Shown here: positions 22,280 to 34,327 of the stretch, one piece after another
Position numbering within the stretch: position 1 is the stretch's first letter
Layout of the letters: every line of letters starts with the position of its first letter
Assembly: GCA_037074615.1 (NCBI GenBank)
Contig: CM073563.1
Location: forward strand, 18,460,501-18,524,500
DNA length: 64,000 nucleotides
From: Leucaena leucocephala
Lineage: Eukaryota > Streptophyta > Magnoliopsida > Fabales > Fabaceae
Direction: 5' to 3'
Program-made: the position numbers and the translations under genes
Notes under the pieces: model-generated
Told to the model about the DNA's origin: nothing
Database searches by the model: none
What the model saw: only the letters and a program-made list of their open reading frames with translations

Positions 22280-24065
22280 ACTTTCTTTAGCACAACATCC
22301 TTTCATTGGTTCAGGTGCTTCTCCTCATTCTTTGGCATATGTCATTTCTTATAATCATCTATCTCCTTCTTGTAAACATTTCACTCTGTCTATTTCTGCT
22401 CATTTTCAACCTAAAACTTATTCACAAGCTGTGAAGCATGAGGCATGGCGTAAAACTATGATTGCTGAAATTCAGGCGTTGGAACAGAATAATACATGGA
22501 TTCTTACTTCTCTGCCTCCTAGAAAGCCAGTGATCGGATGCAAATGGGTTTTTAAGAATAAATATAGAGCTGATGGCAGTCTTGAACGACCTAAAGCTCA
22601 CCTTGTTGCCAAGGGATACACTCAAACTGAAGGAGTAGATTATCTGGAAACTCTCTCCTGTTGCCAAACTTACTACAGTACGGTTGTTGCTTGCTCTAGC
22701 ATCTTCACAGAATTGGCATTTACAGCAGCTAGATGTCAATAATGCCTTTTTACATGGTGATTTAGATGAATGGGTATACATGGAAATACTACTTGGTTTC
22801 CATTCTCCTCCTTCCAACTTGGTTTGTAAACCAAAACTCTTTGTATGGGTTAAAGCAAGCTAGTCGACAGTGGCATTCTAAGCTTTTCCATGCCTTGGTT
22901 TCATATGGCTATACTCAATCTAAGGCTGATTATTCATTGTTTGTAAGAAAGACTTTACACTCTTTCACTTCTCTCTTAGTCTATGTGGACGATATTCTTT
23001 TGACTGGAAATGATCTTAGTGAAATTCAACGTGTGAAGTCACTTTTGGATTCTGCTTTTAAGATCAAAGATCTCGGGGATCTTAAATTCTTTCTTGGCCA
23101 TGAAGTAGCTCGTTCAAATCGAGGTATCTCATTACATCACCGCAAGTTCGCCTTGGAAATTCTTTGTGACTTCGGTTTTCTGGAAAGTAAACCACTCAAG
23201 ACCCCAATGCATCGAAATGCTAAGTTGTCTAAGGACATTAGCATTCCCTTGGCTGATGTTACTCAGTATCGCACCTGGGTTGGTCGATTGCTTTACTTGG
23301 CCAACACTCGGCCAGATATTTCCTTTGCTGTTCAGCAGCTAAGCCAGTTCATGTCTTGCCCTACAGATTAACATCTTAAGGCTGCTCATCTTAAGCCTAA
23401 TATTTGACGTCTTCGCCTGGTAAAGGACTTCTATTGCCTACATCTTCAGGACCGCCTTTAAAGGGATTTAGTGACTCATATTAGGCTGGTTGCATTCATT
23501 CCTTAATATCGTGGAGATGGAAGAAACAACCAACCGTTTCCAGGTCCTCCTCTGAGGCTGAATACCGTGCTCTTGCTTATGTGGCTTGTGAGATACAACG
23601 TTTACTTTTATAAGATTTGCACAGTCCTCACAATATACACCAGCTCTTGTTTATTGCATCCAACATTTCACGAGCATACTAAACATATTGGGTTAGATTG
23701 TCATCTTGTTCGTGACAAGATCAAAGCTCATACTATTCATTTGTTGCCAATTAAATCTATTGATCAGATTGAAGATATTTTTACTAAGCCATTGGATCCT
23801 ACCCCGTTTACAAATCTTATATCCAAGCTTGGAATTTATGACATACATTCTCCTGGGGGGTGTGTTTAATAGATGATAAAGTAATTAGTTAGTTTTTAAC
23901 TCAAGTTAGTTAAAGGTTCAATTAAGTAACAGCTGTACATATAGTCTCTTACACGTGTATATTTATGATGTACGGTGCATATGGTAAAGTAATTTTCAGT
24001 ACTTCAGATTCACTTCTCCTTGTCTCCCTTCTTTTCTCTCTCCTGAAATCTGTTTTCCTTCTTCA
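22280..24065 (+). mobile_element. 5'-truncated Ty1/copia element ending in a 3' LTR
   Basis: Only the reverse transcriptase, RNase H and 3' LTR survive. CTCCTGGGGGG (23850-23860) is a polypurine tract directly before TGTGTTTAATAG, the start of the LTR at 23861. The LTR probably ends at TTCTTCA (24065), about 205 bp; without the 5' copy this end is a guess. LTR, gag, protease and integrase are missing on the left, where the sequence abuts intron 1 of the SOS1 relic at an approximate junction. Confidence 0.8.
22290..23869 (+). pseudogene. copia reverse transcriptase-RNase H remnant
   Basis: The RT starts near 22332 with WRKTMIAEIQALEQN and GCKWVFKNKY. A frameshift near 22660 moves the frame; the conserved DVNNAFLHGDL region lies at about 22732-22765 and KQASRQWH at about 22855. 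YVDDILLTGN is intact at 22981-23013 and LGDLKFFLG follows. A TAA at 23369-23371 interrupts the RT C-terminus. RNase H fragments (SSSEAEYRA near 23541, HTKHIGLDCHLVRDK near 23676) and the terminal DIFTKPL follow. At least two shifts and one stop are present, so it is not functional. Confidence 0.85.
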
Positions 24066-24590
24066 TGAATACGTATTATATGATTGTCCTTTTTTTTTAA
24101 ATTCAAGACAAAATAATATTAAGTAAATACGACTTTTACAAATTATATATAATTAGAACACCAATCTGAAAACTAACAATATAAGAAAATAAGGTAAAAT
24201 AACAGTCGGATTGGAATTAGCTTCTATCAAGCCCAACTTATGGATCTAGAATAATAGGGCTGTTAAGCATTTGGAAAGGAAAGTAAGATTTGTTGCTGAT
24301 TGTTTTCTCCATGATTGGACAGTACCAACAGATGATTCCCCCATGAGAATCATGTTTATTCAAAATTTTTGTATTTGTAGAGGATAATATTTAAACCTTT
24401 AGTATTGTCTGAATGATATCTTTTTTTAAAAATTAATTGTTCAAATTTTAAACTTTAAATCCTGATACTAAAATGATATTTTATAAATTAAAGGATAGAA
24501 ATAAAATTTTGTATGAAGTTAGAGATTTAAAGATGTATTTTTGCAATTTTTTTAATTTAGAGAGTCTATTACTAACGCCTTGAGATTAAA
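24066..24590. other. AT-rich spacer
   Basis: No gene or defined repeat is visible between the copia LTR and the pararetrovirus-like block. Confidence 0.4.
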
Positions 24591-24593
24591 AGG

Positions 24594-26026
24594 AAGAATG
24601 AACCCCTCATATTTCACTTACGTATTATGAGAGTGTCATTCTCTCCAAGTATGAACGGGAGTTTAATCCTACTCCCTCTTATGTTCATATTACATCACCT
24701 CCTATTGTTGCCATAATATCCAGTGGTACTGTCAGAACAGTTTTTCAAAAGTCAAGCACAGAAGGATCATTCCCTTCTTGACTTTGCTACAATTTCTCCT
24801 GCATACTCTAGTGACCCTAAAGCTAATGAACCTCCAGTTCATGAGTTTTTAAAGAAAGTTGAGACTGTATGTCTCTAATGTACATAGACACTTTATCTGA
24901 GATTTTGACAATTCCAAGTGTAAATCAGATTGTGAATGTCATATTCCTTATTTTTGGGAATATTCAGATGATGAAGATTTTTGGAGAATAGTTAAAAAGG
25001 AGAACAAGAAAAAGAAGAAGCCTGCATCTACACCTAGGCATAGAAAGCCTAGGAAAAAAATATGTGATGATGACCCCAAGCCAAGATTCAATATAAATTG
25101 GGACATAAATGCTATGCCTCCTAGTTCAAAATTATCTCTCTATGATATTTTGAAGGAACTTGGCCATGATGACTTGATTATTGACATTTTCTCTCAGCAC
25201 AAACAACCGGACCTTACTATCCCATCACCTGTCCCCAGTTGTACTAGTTATACATTTAGTTCAACTTTAGCTATGTATTGCGATGCTAAATCTGGAACAT
25301 CAACATTATGAAGTTCAATTTATTTCGATTAAGGAAAGTATTGAACAAAATACTAATGTAGTTAGAAGACCATATGTCAAAAGACTCCACAGGGACACAA
25401 AGCAATTACTTCTGCTGAAATAGTGCTCAACTGGCATACTGATAATGCCATTAGCTAAAGTAAGTTCTTGTACCGTAATAATTCAAAGATGGATCTTATT
25501 ACCTCTCATACAGAGAACTTGTCTTCACAAGTCGAATCTCTAACAGAAGAAGTTTATAAGCTTAATTTGAAGCTTACTTCCTAAGCTCAATAGCTTTATA
25601 CTGACCTTATGAGATATGTTGATAAAAAGTACTTTGGACCAAAGTTCAAGAGAAAATAACATGAATTAAAACAGATACAAGACTAGATCAAGTAGATAGA
25701 AATTGATGTCCAAACATACACAATTGCCTCCTTCACCACCTACAGTTGATACTCGAATTTCACATGCACCCTTATTTCCATCAACTTATCATGTCTATTC
25801 CCCACTGACTACTCCCACACATGTACCTACACCTACAGATTATAGCCAAGTATTTCATTTCACTTACCATTTAGCCAGGCAGTTCAATCGCCCTAAACCA
25901 AAAAAGACTTCCAAGAAAAAATAAGTTTCTTATTCTAGCCATCAGACTACTATACCTATACCAGTTGATGTACCTCCAATATATATAGGTCATTCTTTTA
26001 CTTATGTCAGAACATTTATAGAAGCC
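24594..26026 (+). mobile_element. endogenous pararetrovirus-like segment A (MP tail to coat-like region)
   Basis: Near 24655 the frame reads EREFNPTPS, the same stretch that lies just downstream of the movement-protein-like domain on the minus strand at about 29740. It continues with FWEYSDDEDFW and a Lys-rich basic block (about 25000-25060), an open stretch at 25114-25311, then a coiled-coil-like region near 25390-25600 containing LNWHTDNA, and a Pro-rich basic stretch at 25703-25924. This order resembles the region between movement protein and protease in caulimovirid polyproteins (inference). Stops and shifts are frequent. No reverse transcriptase is seen in this block. An alternative is a gypsy-like element of unfamiliar type. 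Confidence 0.5.
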
Positions 26027-29000
26027 TGTTATGGCCCAGGAATTTTAAAGAGTATATATATATTTGTTGTAGATGAGGTCAATGAGAAGACGTTAACAAA
26101 GTGATCCAAAGGCAGAGAATGAATGCGCAGGTCATGTGTTCGATCCCTGGGCACTGCAAATGTGAGATTTTTATTTTTTTTAACAAGTGAAATGTCTATT
26201 TTTCCCCTCCCTCCTTTAACCTACAGACACAGTACCCTTCTTGCATTCTTCTTAACGACGAGTCGGTGAGGCAGTAGGGAACCAGTGAGGGCAGTGGCGA
26301 ATGAGTCACACCATCGATGTCGTTCACCCAAACCTTGCTCCCACCAGTGTCTACTGCGTTATGCCATCATTGTCATCTATTTCACTCCTCTTCTGTATAT
26401 CAACCCTATTTTAGTTGACAGCGAAGAGGGAGCTGTGGGAAGAGGATTTGTGTGTACCCATTTTAAATCCATCCTGCGCACTGTTCCATTCCCTTCACTT
26501 GTCTAAATCGCTGTCATCGTGCTGGGTCAGTCAACTCACCATCATTCTTTGTACCGTATCAGCGTCTCTAGGAATAGGACGAAGGTGGTGGAATTAGAAG
26601 CTCTTTTTCCTTTATTCTCAGCCTAGCAACATCAACTGAGTGCTTTACAGTGCACATCCCAAACCTCCTACAGCCATTGCGTGTGCCCTGTTGGCATTTG
26701 AAATTCTCTGTCAGTGAGAATCCACCTTTCCCCTGCTGTCGAGCTGTGTGTGGTATTGAGGGATGCAGGCATAATAGGGCTATGCTATGGTGTTCCTGTG
26801 AAATTGAAGCTGGGTAAGTGAATAACCCCATTTAAGCTGTGTAGTAATAGATTGAATTGATTTTGTTTGCTCTATTTTCTATCAAGAATTCTGAATGATC
26901 ATACGCTGTTGTTTCAATGTATATGCATGATTTTCGTTGGTTCTGGATATTATACTTGTGGATATAAGCTGCTGTAGCTGTTGTTGTGAATGATTGAATA
27001 TATTTATACACTGTGCTCATGGGTGCTGTGAAGATATACATGTGTGTGTGATGTGATATTGGTTCGCAGTTCTGGGGCTCTGGTTGAGGGAGATTGATAT
27101 GTATATGTATGTATAATTGAGCTTTGTGTGCACTATGAAGGTGTATTTATATGTGTGTATAGCTGCTGTGTGAATGAGTTGTGAATGAATATATATATAT
27201 ATAAATGTTCAGTGTGTGTGCTATGAAGAATATATATATATATTCATATGTGGGAAATGAAGTAGGATGAAGGAAGAAGGAGAGCTAATGGATGTCTCTA
27301 TCTCGAATTATGCATAGGGTGTTGCTGTAGGTGAACATGTATATGTATATGCATATTTATCGTTGGTCTTGGAAATTATGCTTGTGGACAGATATATGTA
27401 TGTATAATGGATTTGAGAAACTGACAGCAGTGTATTAATGGAATTAGTGAATGAAGAAGAAATTTGGAGCAATAGTTGGTATTCTTGGGAATCTAATTCA
27501 TATGTGTAGCATATATTAGTTGAAGGAAAGAAAAGGGTTATGTGGCTATGCATGTGCGTATGTGCTATTATTTTGGCTTGATGTATAGTTATATATATTG
27601 CTATTATGTGCAAACTAAATTTGAGTTTAAGTTTTGGAAGGAAAGAAAATTTGAAAAAAAAAACTATGTTTTGGTATTAAATGGAATGTGCTTAAATTGA
27701 GATTTTTACTGAGTTTGTGAATTGTGGTTCAACTGGTTTGATATTTGGGCAATTGTTGAGATCTAGGTGTTAAGTTTAATGGAAGAATATGATATTGGTA
27801 GGAATTTTTAAAACTAACCATGGTTATAAAGTTTGGATTTTTCATAGTTAAAGGCTATGGTTTTCATATTTCAAGCATTATAAAGGAAATAAGAATGGTG
27901 ATAAAAGGAATCGTTAGAATATTTCAATGTTAGCAAGCGTATATGGGATTGTTGTGGTGGTGGTAAATGAACAAAAATTTCTGATGGATATATCTATATA
28001 TATATGTATGTGTGTGTATGCGCAAAGATGAAGTGTGAAAGTTATAAAGTTGTGTAAGGGTTGTGTTCAAAGTTTAGGTATGAATAAGTGTTTGCCTTCA
28101 TGATTGGTTGTGGTTTAAGAATGATGTATTTCTATTGAAGCTTTGATTGGATGTTAATATTTGGTTTTGAAATACCAGGTAACTGAGAAGTGATTATAAT
28201 CAAAATTTTGATTGGACTGAAAATGGTAGAGGTTTAAGAGCATTACAGGTGAGTGAATAACGTTCCCTAACATTTATATTTTCAAATGGATTGTCATTTC
28301 AAATGTTGAATTTTAAATATAAATTACAAAAAAAAAACAAATTTTATGAAAGTATAGTTTAAATCGTTAGAAATAATTTTCTTTTAACTGGTTTACAAAG
28401 GAATTTCGATTAAGTATGAAAATGTATAAATAAGTTTTAAAAAAGATTTTTGGCACAAGTTACATTGAATCGATTTTATTCATGGAACTTTCCTATGGGA
28501 ATTTTATATGTTTTCATTGTAACTTGATATTGATTTTGAATGACCATGCTGGGGGTTTTTGAGATTTAAAGTGGTTTTACCAACGATTATGGCATTGAAA
28601 CGATTGAGATTATTACATGTGAAATGAACCCCACGCATGATGGAAATGGTTTGAAAGGACAAAATACATAACACTGGTTGCTAACAGCAGAACTGTTAGC
28701 CCTTAGTGCACCTTAGTTACCCGAACTCGACAGATATACGTGGGTTTAGCACTCGCGATAGATATACGTGGGTTTCATACTCACGACAGATATACATGGG
28801 TTTCGTACTCACGATAGATATACGTGGGTTTTGTACTCATGAAGGATATACGTGTGTTTCATACTCGGGATGGATATACGTGGGTTTCGTACTCGCGACG
28901 GATTGTGGCCTCGAGCTACCAGATTATTACGTGGGTCTCAAAATCATGATGGCTAGTGGCCTTGAGTCGCTAGATTGGTTATTTACCCTCATGGACTGTG

Positions 29001-29585
29001 TGTCCACGTCTGTTTATGTTCTGTTGAAGTCTATGGAAAGATTATGGTTTTGAAAGGATTGTTTTTAAACGATTTATTTGAATGGTTATTTCAAATTGAT
29101 TTGAAATAGTTATTTTAGGTTGATTGAAATGGTTATTCAGATTCTTGTTTTTCTCCTAAAAACAAATGTTTATAGAAATGTTTGTATCAAATTATGAAAT
29201 ATTATGAAATACATTTTCAGCATGATTATGCATTGTTGACTTCCGCATTCTTTTAATCATGTTTTTGGGATGTTATTCATGAGTAGATTATTTGGCCTCA
29301 GATAGTGCAGGTGACCCTAATCCTCTCGCTGAGTAGTGAAGAGCCTCGTCACAGATCCAAAGCATTGTTTTTGAATAAGATTAATTTTAATATAATTATC
29401 TTTATTAAGTACTTGTGTTATTTTGCTGAAATAGGTGAATGCTCCACATAGACCTTAGAAAAGATTCTGTTTATTATGAAAAATGTTATGGATAATTTGA
29501 ATGTTTTATTGAAGGTGTTAGGCTTTTAGAATATGAAAATATTCATATTATCTGTCGTTTATGGTCCAAATTTCAGGACGTGACA
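26027..29585 (+). repeat. probable solo LTR, about 3.56 kb (Del/Tekay-like)
   Basis: It begins TGTTATGGCCCAGGAATTTT and ends CAGGACGTGACA, close to the long LTR type of chromovirus Del/Tekay elements as I remember them. AGCC lies directly outside both ends; if the last A belongs to the flank, a 5-bp AAGCC duplication is exact (26022-26026 and 29585-29589). The interior has no gag or pol. It contains diverged AT-rich DNA, TATAT runs near 27190 and 27230, and a 28-bp tandem array at 28728-28899. It separates two pararetrovirus-like blocks. The length is large but within what such LTRs can reach. Confidence 0.5.
28728..28899 (+). repeat. 28-bp tandem repeat, about six copies
   Basis: Units start at 28728, 28756, 28784, 28812, 28840 and 28868. 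Each contains GATATACGTGGGTTTCGTAC with one to four changes. Confidence 0.85.
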
Positions 29586-29660
29586 AGCCAGAAGACCATA
29601 TGTCAAAAGTACTGAGGTTACTGAACAGGGACACAAAGCAATTACTCCTGCTGAAACTGT
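29586..29660 (+). repeat. pararetrovirus-like segment B, plus-strand piece
   Basis: AGAAGACCATATGTCAAAAG and GGGACACAAAGCAATTACT repeat the sequence at about 25363-25422 in the same orientation. At about 29660 the similarity switches to the opposite strand, marking a rearrangement junction. Confidence 0.6.
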
Positions 29661-30514
29661 TTTGACAGTACCATCAGACATTCTGGCAATAACAAGAGGT
29701 GTTGTAGTATGAACATCAGAGGGAGTAGGATTAAACTCCCATTCATAGTTGGTAATATATACAAGGGGAATAATCTGAGCAAGTTCTTCCTTAGGGATCT
29801 GTCTTAGGATGTTGACAATGGCAGGACCATGTTCATTATCTATAAACATAAGTAGAGCATCCTAAGTGTCTGTTAGAAACTGGAGATCCAGAGAATGATT
29901 CTGGATTCTGTAGATCAGTTGATGATGAAAGGTTACAGCTATAGCATTGGGGTCAAGTTTAGCTCCAATAATCTAATTTTGGACTTTAATCCTATTAGAG
30001 AGGGTTGCGTCCGAAAATTTCATGTTAAAATTTGGAGTAATGATAAGAACAATGCTTCCATTGATGAAAGTAGTAACCAAAGCTCCAATTAGAGCATGAT
30101 GGTACTCTTGGTAGGCTATATCAAGATGGTGGTGGGTATATCCCTAATTAATATAAGAGTTGATGAGTGGTTGGGATAACTCTAAGGTAACATATTGCTC
30201 ACTTGAAGTGGAAGGAATACTATACTGGTCAAGACGAGAACTTTGAACAATCTCCTTAACAGGAGAGAAGTTCTGGTGATAGGATGGCGGATACTACGAA
30301 AGGTAGTAGAACATTGTTTATGAAAGAGAGAATATGGGTTGAATAAATATAACTCAATGTCTCTTATACGAGCTTCTTCTAAAAGATGGGTGAACTTTAT
30401 AAGATTGTCTATCTTGTGAGATAAAATATGGTTGATAGATGAAGGAATTTTATCAATGGATAGGGAAGAAGAGATTATAATTGGTTTAGATGAATTAGAA
30501 GGTGTATCACTCAT
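29661..30514 (-). pseudogene. caulimovirid movement-protein-like domain
   Basis: The minus-strand frame starts at the ATG at 30514 (MSDTPSNSS). After a frame change near 30200 it gives the block YQEYHHALIGALVTTFINGS, then ITPNFNMKF, and later QLIYRIQNH. The spacing and motifs match the core of the 30K-type movement protein found in many endogenous florendovirus/petuvirus-like sequences (memory-based). In-frame stops and at least one shift break it. The frame continues to the FNPTPS stretch shared with segment A. A tRNA-Met-like primer site and a TATA box lie upstream on the same strand, as expected for a pararetrovirus genome start. It is not functional. Confidence 0.6.
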
Positions 30515-30584
30515 GGTTGTAAATTTCTTCTTACTCACTTTTCTCTAACTTTATTTCTATTACAGTCTCGTCAAAGATATTGTA

Positions 30585-30604
30585 TCACATAGCTCTAATA
30601 CCAA
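30585..30604 (-). promoter_or_regulatory. tRNA-Met primer-binding-like site of the pararetrovirus-like sequence
   Basis: On the minus strand TTGGTATTAGAGCTATG matches the TGGTATCAGAGC site at 11 of 12 positions. It lies about 80 bp before the first ATG of the movement-protein frame. A weaker second match (TGTTATCAGAGT) lies at about 30777-30790. Confidence 0.55.
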
Positions 30605-30989
30605 GAGGAGTGGATCTCTTCAAGAAATATGAGACCCAATCCAATATGTTCATAGAACTTGATCTTTTTCTAAGGATTTATGGTTACCTCTCCTTAGAAC
30701 TTACTTTTTCCTTCAAAGATCTTAGTTCTCATGAACTCCCAGACTAAATTAGATCATTCAACCAGAAAACTTATACTCTGATAACATGGTCCAATTCTTT
30801 TTTGATACACAAGATCCTCTATAAGATGCAAGTGTAGAATATAATAGAATATATATGGAGACTTTAACAGAATTAAAGAAAGATAAAGTTTTCAGAAGAG
30901 AGAAAACTTAGAAAAAGGATATTCTTCTATTTTACAACGATATATTACAAAGTGAACAATGATAATCCTCAATGAAGGATATATGTTCA

Positions 30990-31012
30990 TTATATAGAGA
31001 GTCTGAGGCACA
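30990..31012 (-). promoter_or_regulatory. TATA-box-like element upstream of the movement-protein frame
   Basis: Minus-strand CTCTCTATATAATGAAC lies about 400 bp upstream of the primer-like site, where caulimovirids place the promoter of the pregenomic RNA. Confidence 0.35.
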
Positions 31013-31700
31013 AGACTACAAAATCACTTTAATAATACATTAGTTAGAAAGCATAAAAATAGTCTGTGTACAGACAGCACTAAGTACACATTTTTAGAAA
31101 GTAGTCAAGCTGACAACAAATAGGCAAATTACTTTTAGAAAAGTAGATAATATTACATCACATAGGAATCTACTTTAATAAAGCTTCAGACAGTAAGATA
31201 GCATAAGGGAATCTTTTTGTCAATCGTAAATAAGCTTATGATCATCATCCAGGTCCATATTTGAATAATCTTTATCAAATCTACAGTATGGGTATAGTGG
31301 ATTTGTCAGTGTGGCTTCAAGATTAGTAGAAAGTGGTCCACCCCATGATCTTGTGATAAAGGACCACCCAAGGGGTCTTCAGCTTATGACAATAAGATAG
31401 CTGGCTCGGGTACTGAACATGACGAATTGAGGAATAGTTGTAAATCAGTTGGTGATGAGCTAGGTAACAGCTGTAACTCTGTATTGTTGGTAACCTAGAA
31501 GTAGATGGACAGGAATCTAAATACTGTAAAGAAGCAGGAGAAAATTCTTGTTCTCTAGGTCTCATATACCATTGTTGGATATCAGGAGTGATAGAGGCTT
31601 CATTAGGAATATGACCTAGAGATGTACACTTTAGATTGGGGTTTCCTTCAGGACAATTGTTTATATTGCATATAAAGAGGTTCATATTTGAGAAAAAAAC
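31013..31700 (-). pseudogene. pararetrovirus-like segment C, upstream of the promoter
   Basis: An open minus-strand stretch of about 120 codons (31685-31323) encodes a Tyr/Pro/Ser-rich C-terminus-like sequence I do not recognise. Given its place upstream of the TATA-like element it could be the end of the last viral reading frame (inference). Confidence 0.3.
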
Positions 31701-31864
31701 TTCTTTATAGCGAGGCCAATTGGTCTGTGTCTACCAAATGTAAGCCTGATTAAGAGTATACAGTTTTCCTTCATGATCCATGCTATAAGGCCTGTGGAGT
31801 GCAAAGAAGTACTAGAACTTCAGCTGTTGATTTTCTAAAATTTTCCAGAGATGATGTTGTTCAA

Positions 31865-32010
31865 TTATGCTCCTGCTGAAGTAGTGCTCAACTGGCATAC
31901 TGATAATGTTGTAAGCTAAAATAAGTTTCTGTACCAGATTAATTCAAAGCTGGATCTTATTACCTCTTAGACAAAAGACTTATCTTCACAGGTCGAATCT
32001 TTATCCTTAC
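31865..32010 (+). repeat. pararetrovirus-like segment D, plus strand
   Basis: This repeats the LNWHTDNA-encoding stretch of segment A: GTGCTCAACTGGCATACTGA occurs at both 25420-25450 and 31885-31910, and the similarity continues for about 140 bp to AGGTCGAATC. Confidence 0.6.
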
Positions 32011-32967
32011 ATTTAATTTTTAAGTAAGATTTATTATATGCTAGGTTGAGCTTTAAGCTTCATTTCATCATTAATTTAAAGAACTTCTGCAACTCTCAAA
32101 AAAATAGGTATTATACATTCTAAACAAATAATAGATTAACAATGTATTGCATTTAATGTTAAAAAAATGGAAATTTTATTGGCCAGTTAATATCTTTTCA
32201 TCTATACATATATATATATATATATATATATAGAAAGTATTGGTAGCTAAACAAAGACTTAATTCTCCCTTTAATGCATATTATTTAATATGATATTAAG
32301 TATCCAAGGAGACCTTGTATTGACAGGGAATTGTGAATTAAAAGGAAGGTGGAGAGAAAGAATGAGGTTTAGAGGCAAAATAATTAAAGTAAATATATAT
32401 AATGATTCTCTGGCCACTTTTTACCATGAGCAGTGGGGCATGGCATCTTCCAAAAGTCCATCATAAGGCCATACCAGTTCCAACTTTGATACTCATTAAT
32501 TAATCGTCTCTTTGGAAGCCGAGAAAATGTACAGTGACGAATTTTTCTCTCCTCTAATTGAGATCATTATTGGTACCTTTATATATTTGGTCAACTTTAG
32601 CATGGAATTAAAGAAAAACTCCCATCACCCACTTGCTCGTTGAAATTCTACCACCTATCTATCACAATTATTCCATGTTGTAGAGCCTCCTTGTCTTTTT
32701 TAAGTTTTAATATGACTTGTGGAAAAGAGAGAGTCCATCTGGGATTTCAAGTCTTTTCTGTTCCTCCATATCATATTTTTGCTGGTTCATGCATGCTTTT
32801 TTGTGAACCAATTAATATGATGATTTTATAAATATAATTATGATTTCTAGAGAAGTGAGTCTAATACTTTGTTTTGAGACGTGATTTTTGGATGAAATGA
32901 AAGGGAATAGAGTGGCTATAAAGAGAACGTGGCAATGTATGGGGGGCTTTCTAAGCTCTCCTTAACT

Positions 32968-33012
<45 letters not shown>

Positions 33013-34327
33013 AGAGGTCATGTATGGAATGATGAGGAGTTGATATTGTTATTACAAAAATTAATCCTAATTGTTCTTGCATCGCAATTTTAGGGTTTTA
33101 TTTAGTTTAGAGTTAGTACATCGGTTAACACTCAAACCGACGTAGTAACTCAAAACGACGTCACTTGTAACACAAACAATTAGATTTGGTGTGTGCTTAG
33201 TTAGACATCAAAAATGTGATTTTGTACCCAAACTGTGGTTTAGGATTAAAAATAGTCAAATACATCTTATATTTGCAGAAGTAATTATTGCAGAAGTAAT
33301 TACATCTTATACTTGAAACCTTATTTTTCAATAAATATCTCCCATCAATTTTTTCAAATTATAAACATGTGAAATACCAATTTTGTTGATCTTATATCTT
33401 TATTATCTTGTCAATTTATGTTATTATTATTTTAACTCATGTACTTTATGGTAATTTACTTATAAAAAAGATTATTATGATGACAACAATATATTTTTTT
33501 TAGAATCACTTTTCATATAAAATCTATCTTCTAGAATAACTTTATAATCATTTTTCTATAATATATTTTCTAAAAGTTAAACTAAAGAGACTCTTATAGC
33601 TTTTCTATTATTAATTTAATATGAAATTAGAAGTAGGTTTTTTCCTTCAAAAATCAACTTTGTTATTTATAGTAGTTAAGTAGGAAATATTTGAATATAT
33701 TTTTCTCTGTAGGAAAATCCATTTCCAATATCTACAAATGGTGTAGGTCAAAAGTAATATCAAACCTAGGGATTTTCTTTTAAAAAAAGAATCAATGATA
33801 TTATCCTATCATCAAAAGATTACACAAGGACGTATATAGGCATATTTAAAAGATTTTAGGATTTAAAGAACGCTAAGATGTGGGAACAAGAACAGAAGAA
33901 GATATATATTTCTTATTAGATTGGTCGGTTCCATTGTTGAATCAATGATTGAAACCTAATTTGATTCCATCCAATATTTCCAAAACCGGTGCGGTTGAAA
34001 ACCGGCAAAATGAATATATGTATATATATAATAATTGGTCAAGATTTAGTGAGGAAAAAACTAATTAAGAATTAATGAACAAAAGTTATTTTTTTTAATT
34101 TTTACATAATTTATATGTACAAAATTTAATATTAGCTTAATTCCAATATGTTCAACAGCAACAATAGATTTTGAATCTATATGACAATATGTCCCTTTAA
34201 AAGCATTAATCACTTATGTTGAAAGTTGTTTGATCTTTATCTTAAGAATAAAAATTATTTTTTTATATAACTATACAATATTTCATACTACTAAATTAAG
34301 TTTTTTTTGTTACAAAAATTTTTTAAA
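32011..34327. other. AT-rich intergenic DNA
   Basis: No gene is recognised. (TA)n microsatellites lie at 32207-32232 and 32971-33011. Confidence 0.45.

Noticed and set aside
26130..26165. Box-B-like GTGTTCGATCCC as part of a SINE
   Set aside because: No convincing box A at the right distance, no tail, and it lies inside the probable LTR.
26285..26831. Several short open frames with codon-like composition
   Set aside because: They lie inside the probable solo LTR and match no family I know.
29559..29849. Minus-strand open frame as a host gene
   Set aside because: It is a piece of the pararetrovirus-like polyprotein that is repeated at 24.6 kb.
32971..33011. (AT)n as an origin or matrix-attachment site
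   Set aside because: Simple microsatellite; nothing in the sequence supports a specific function.
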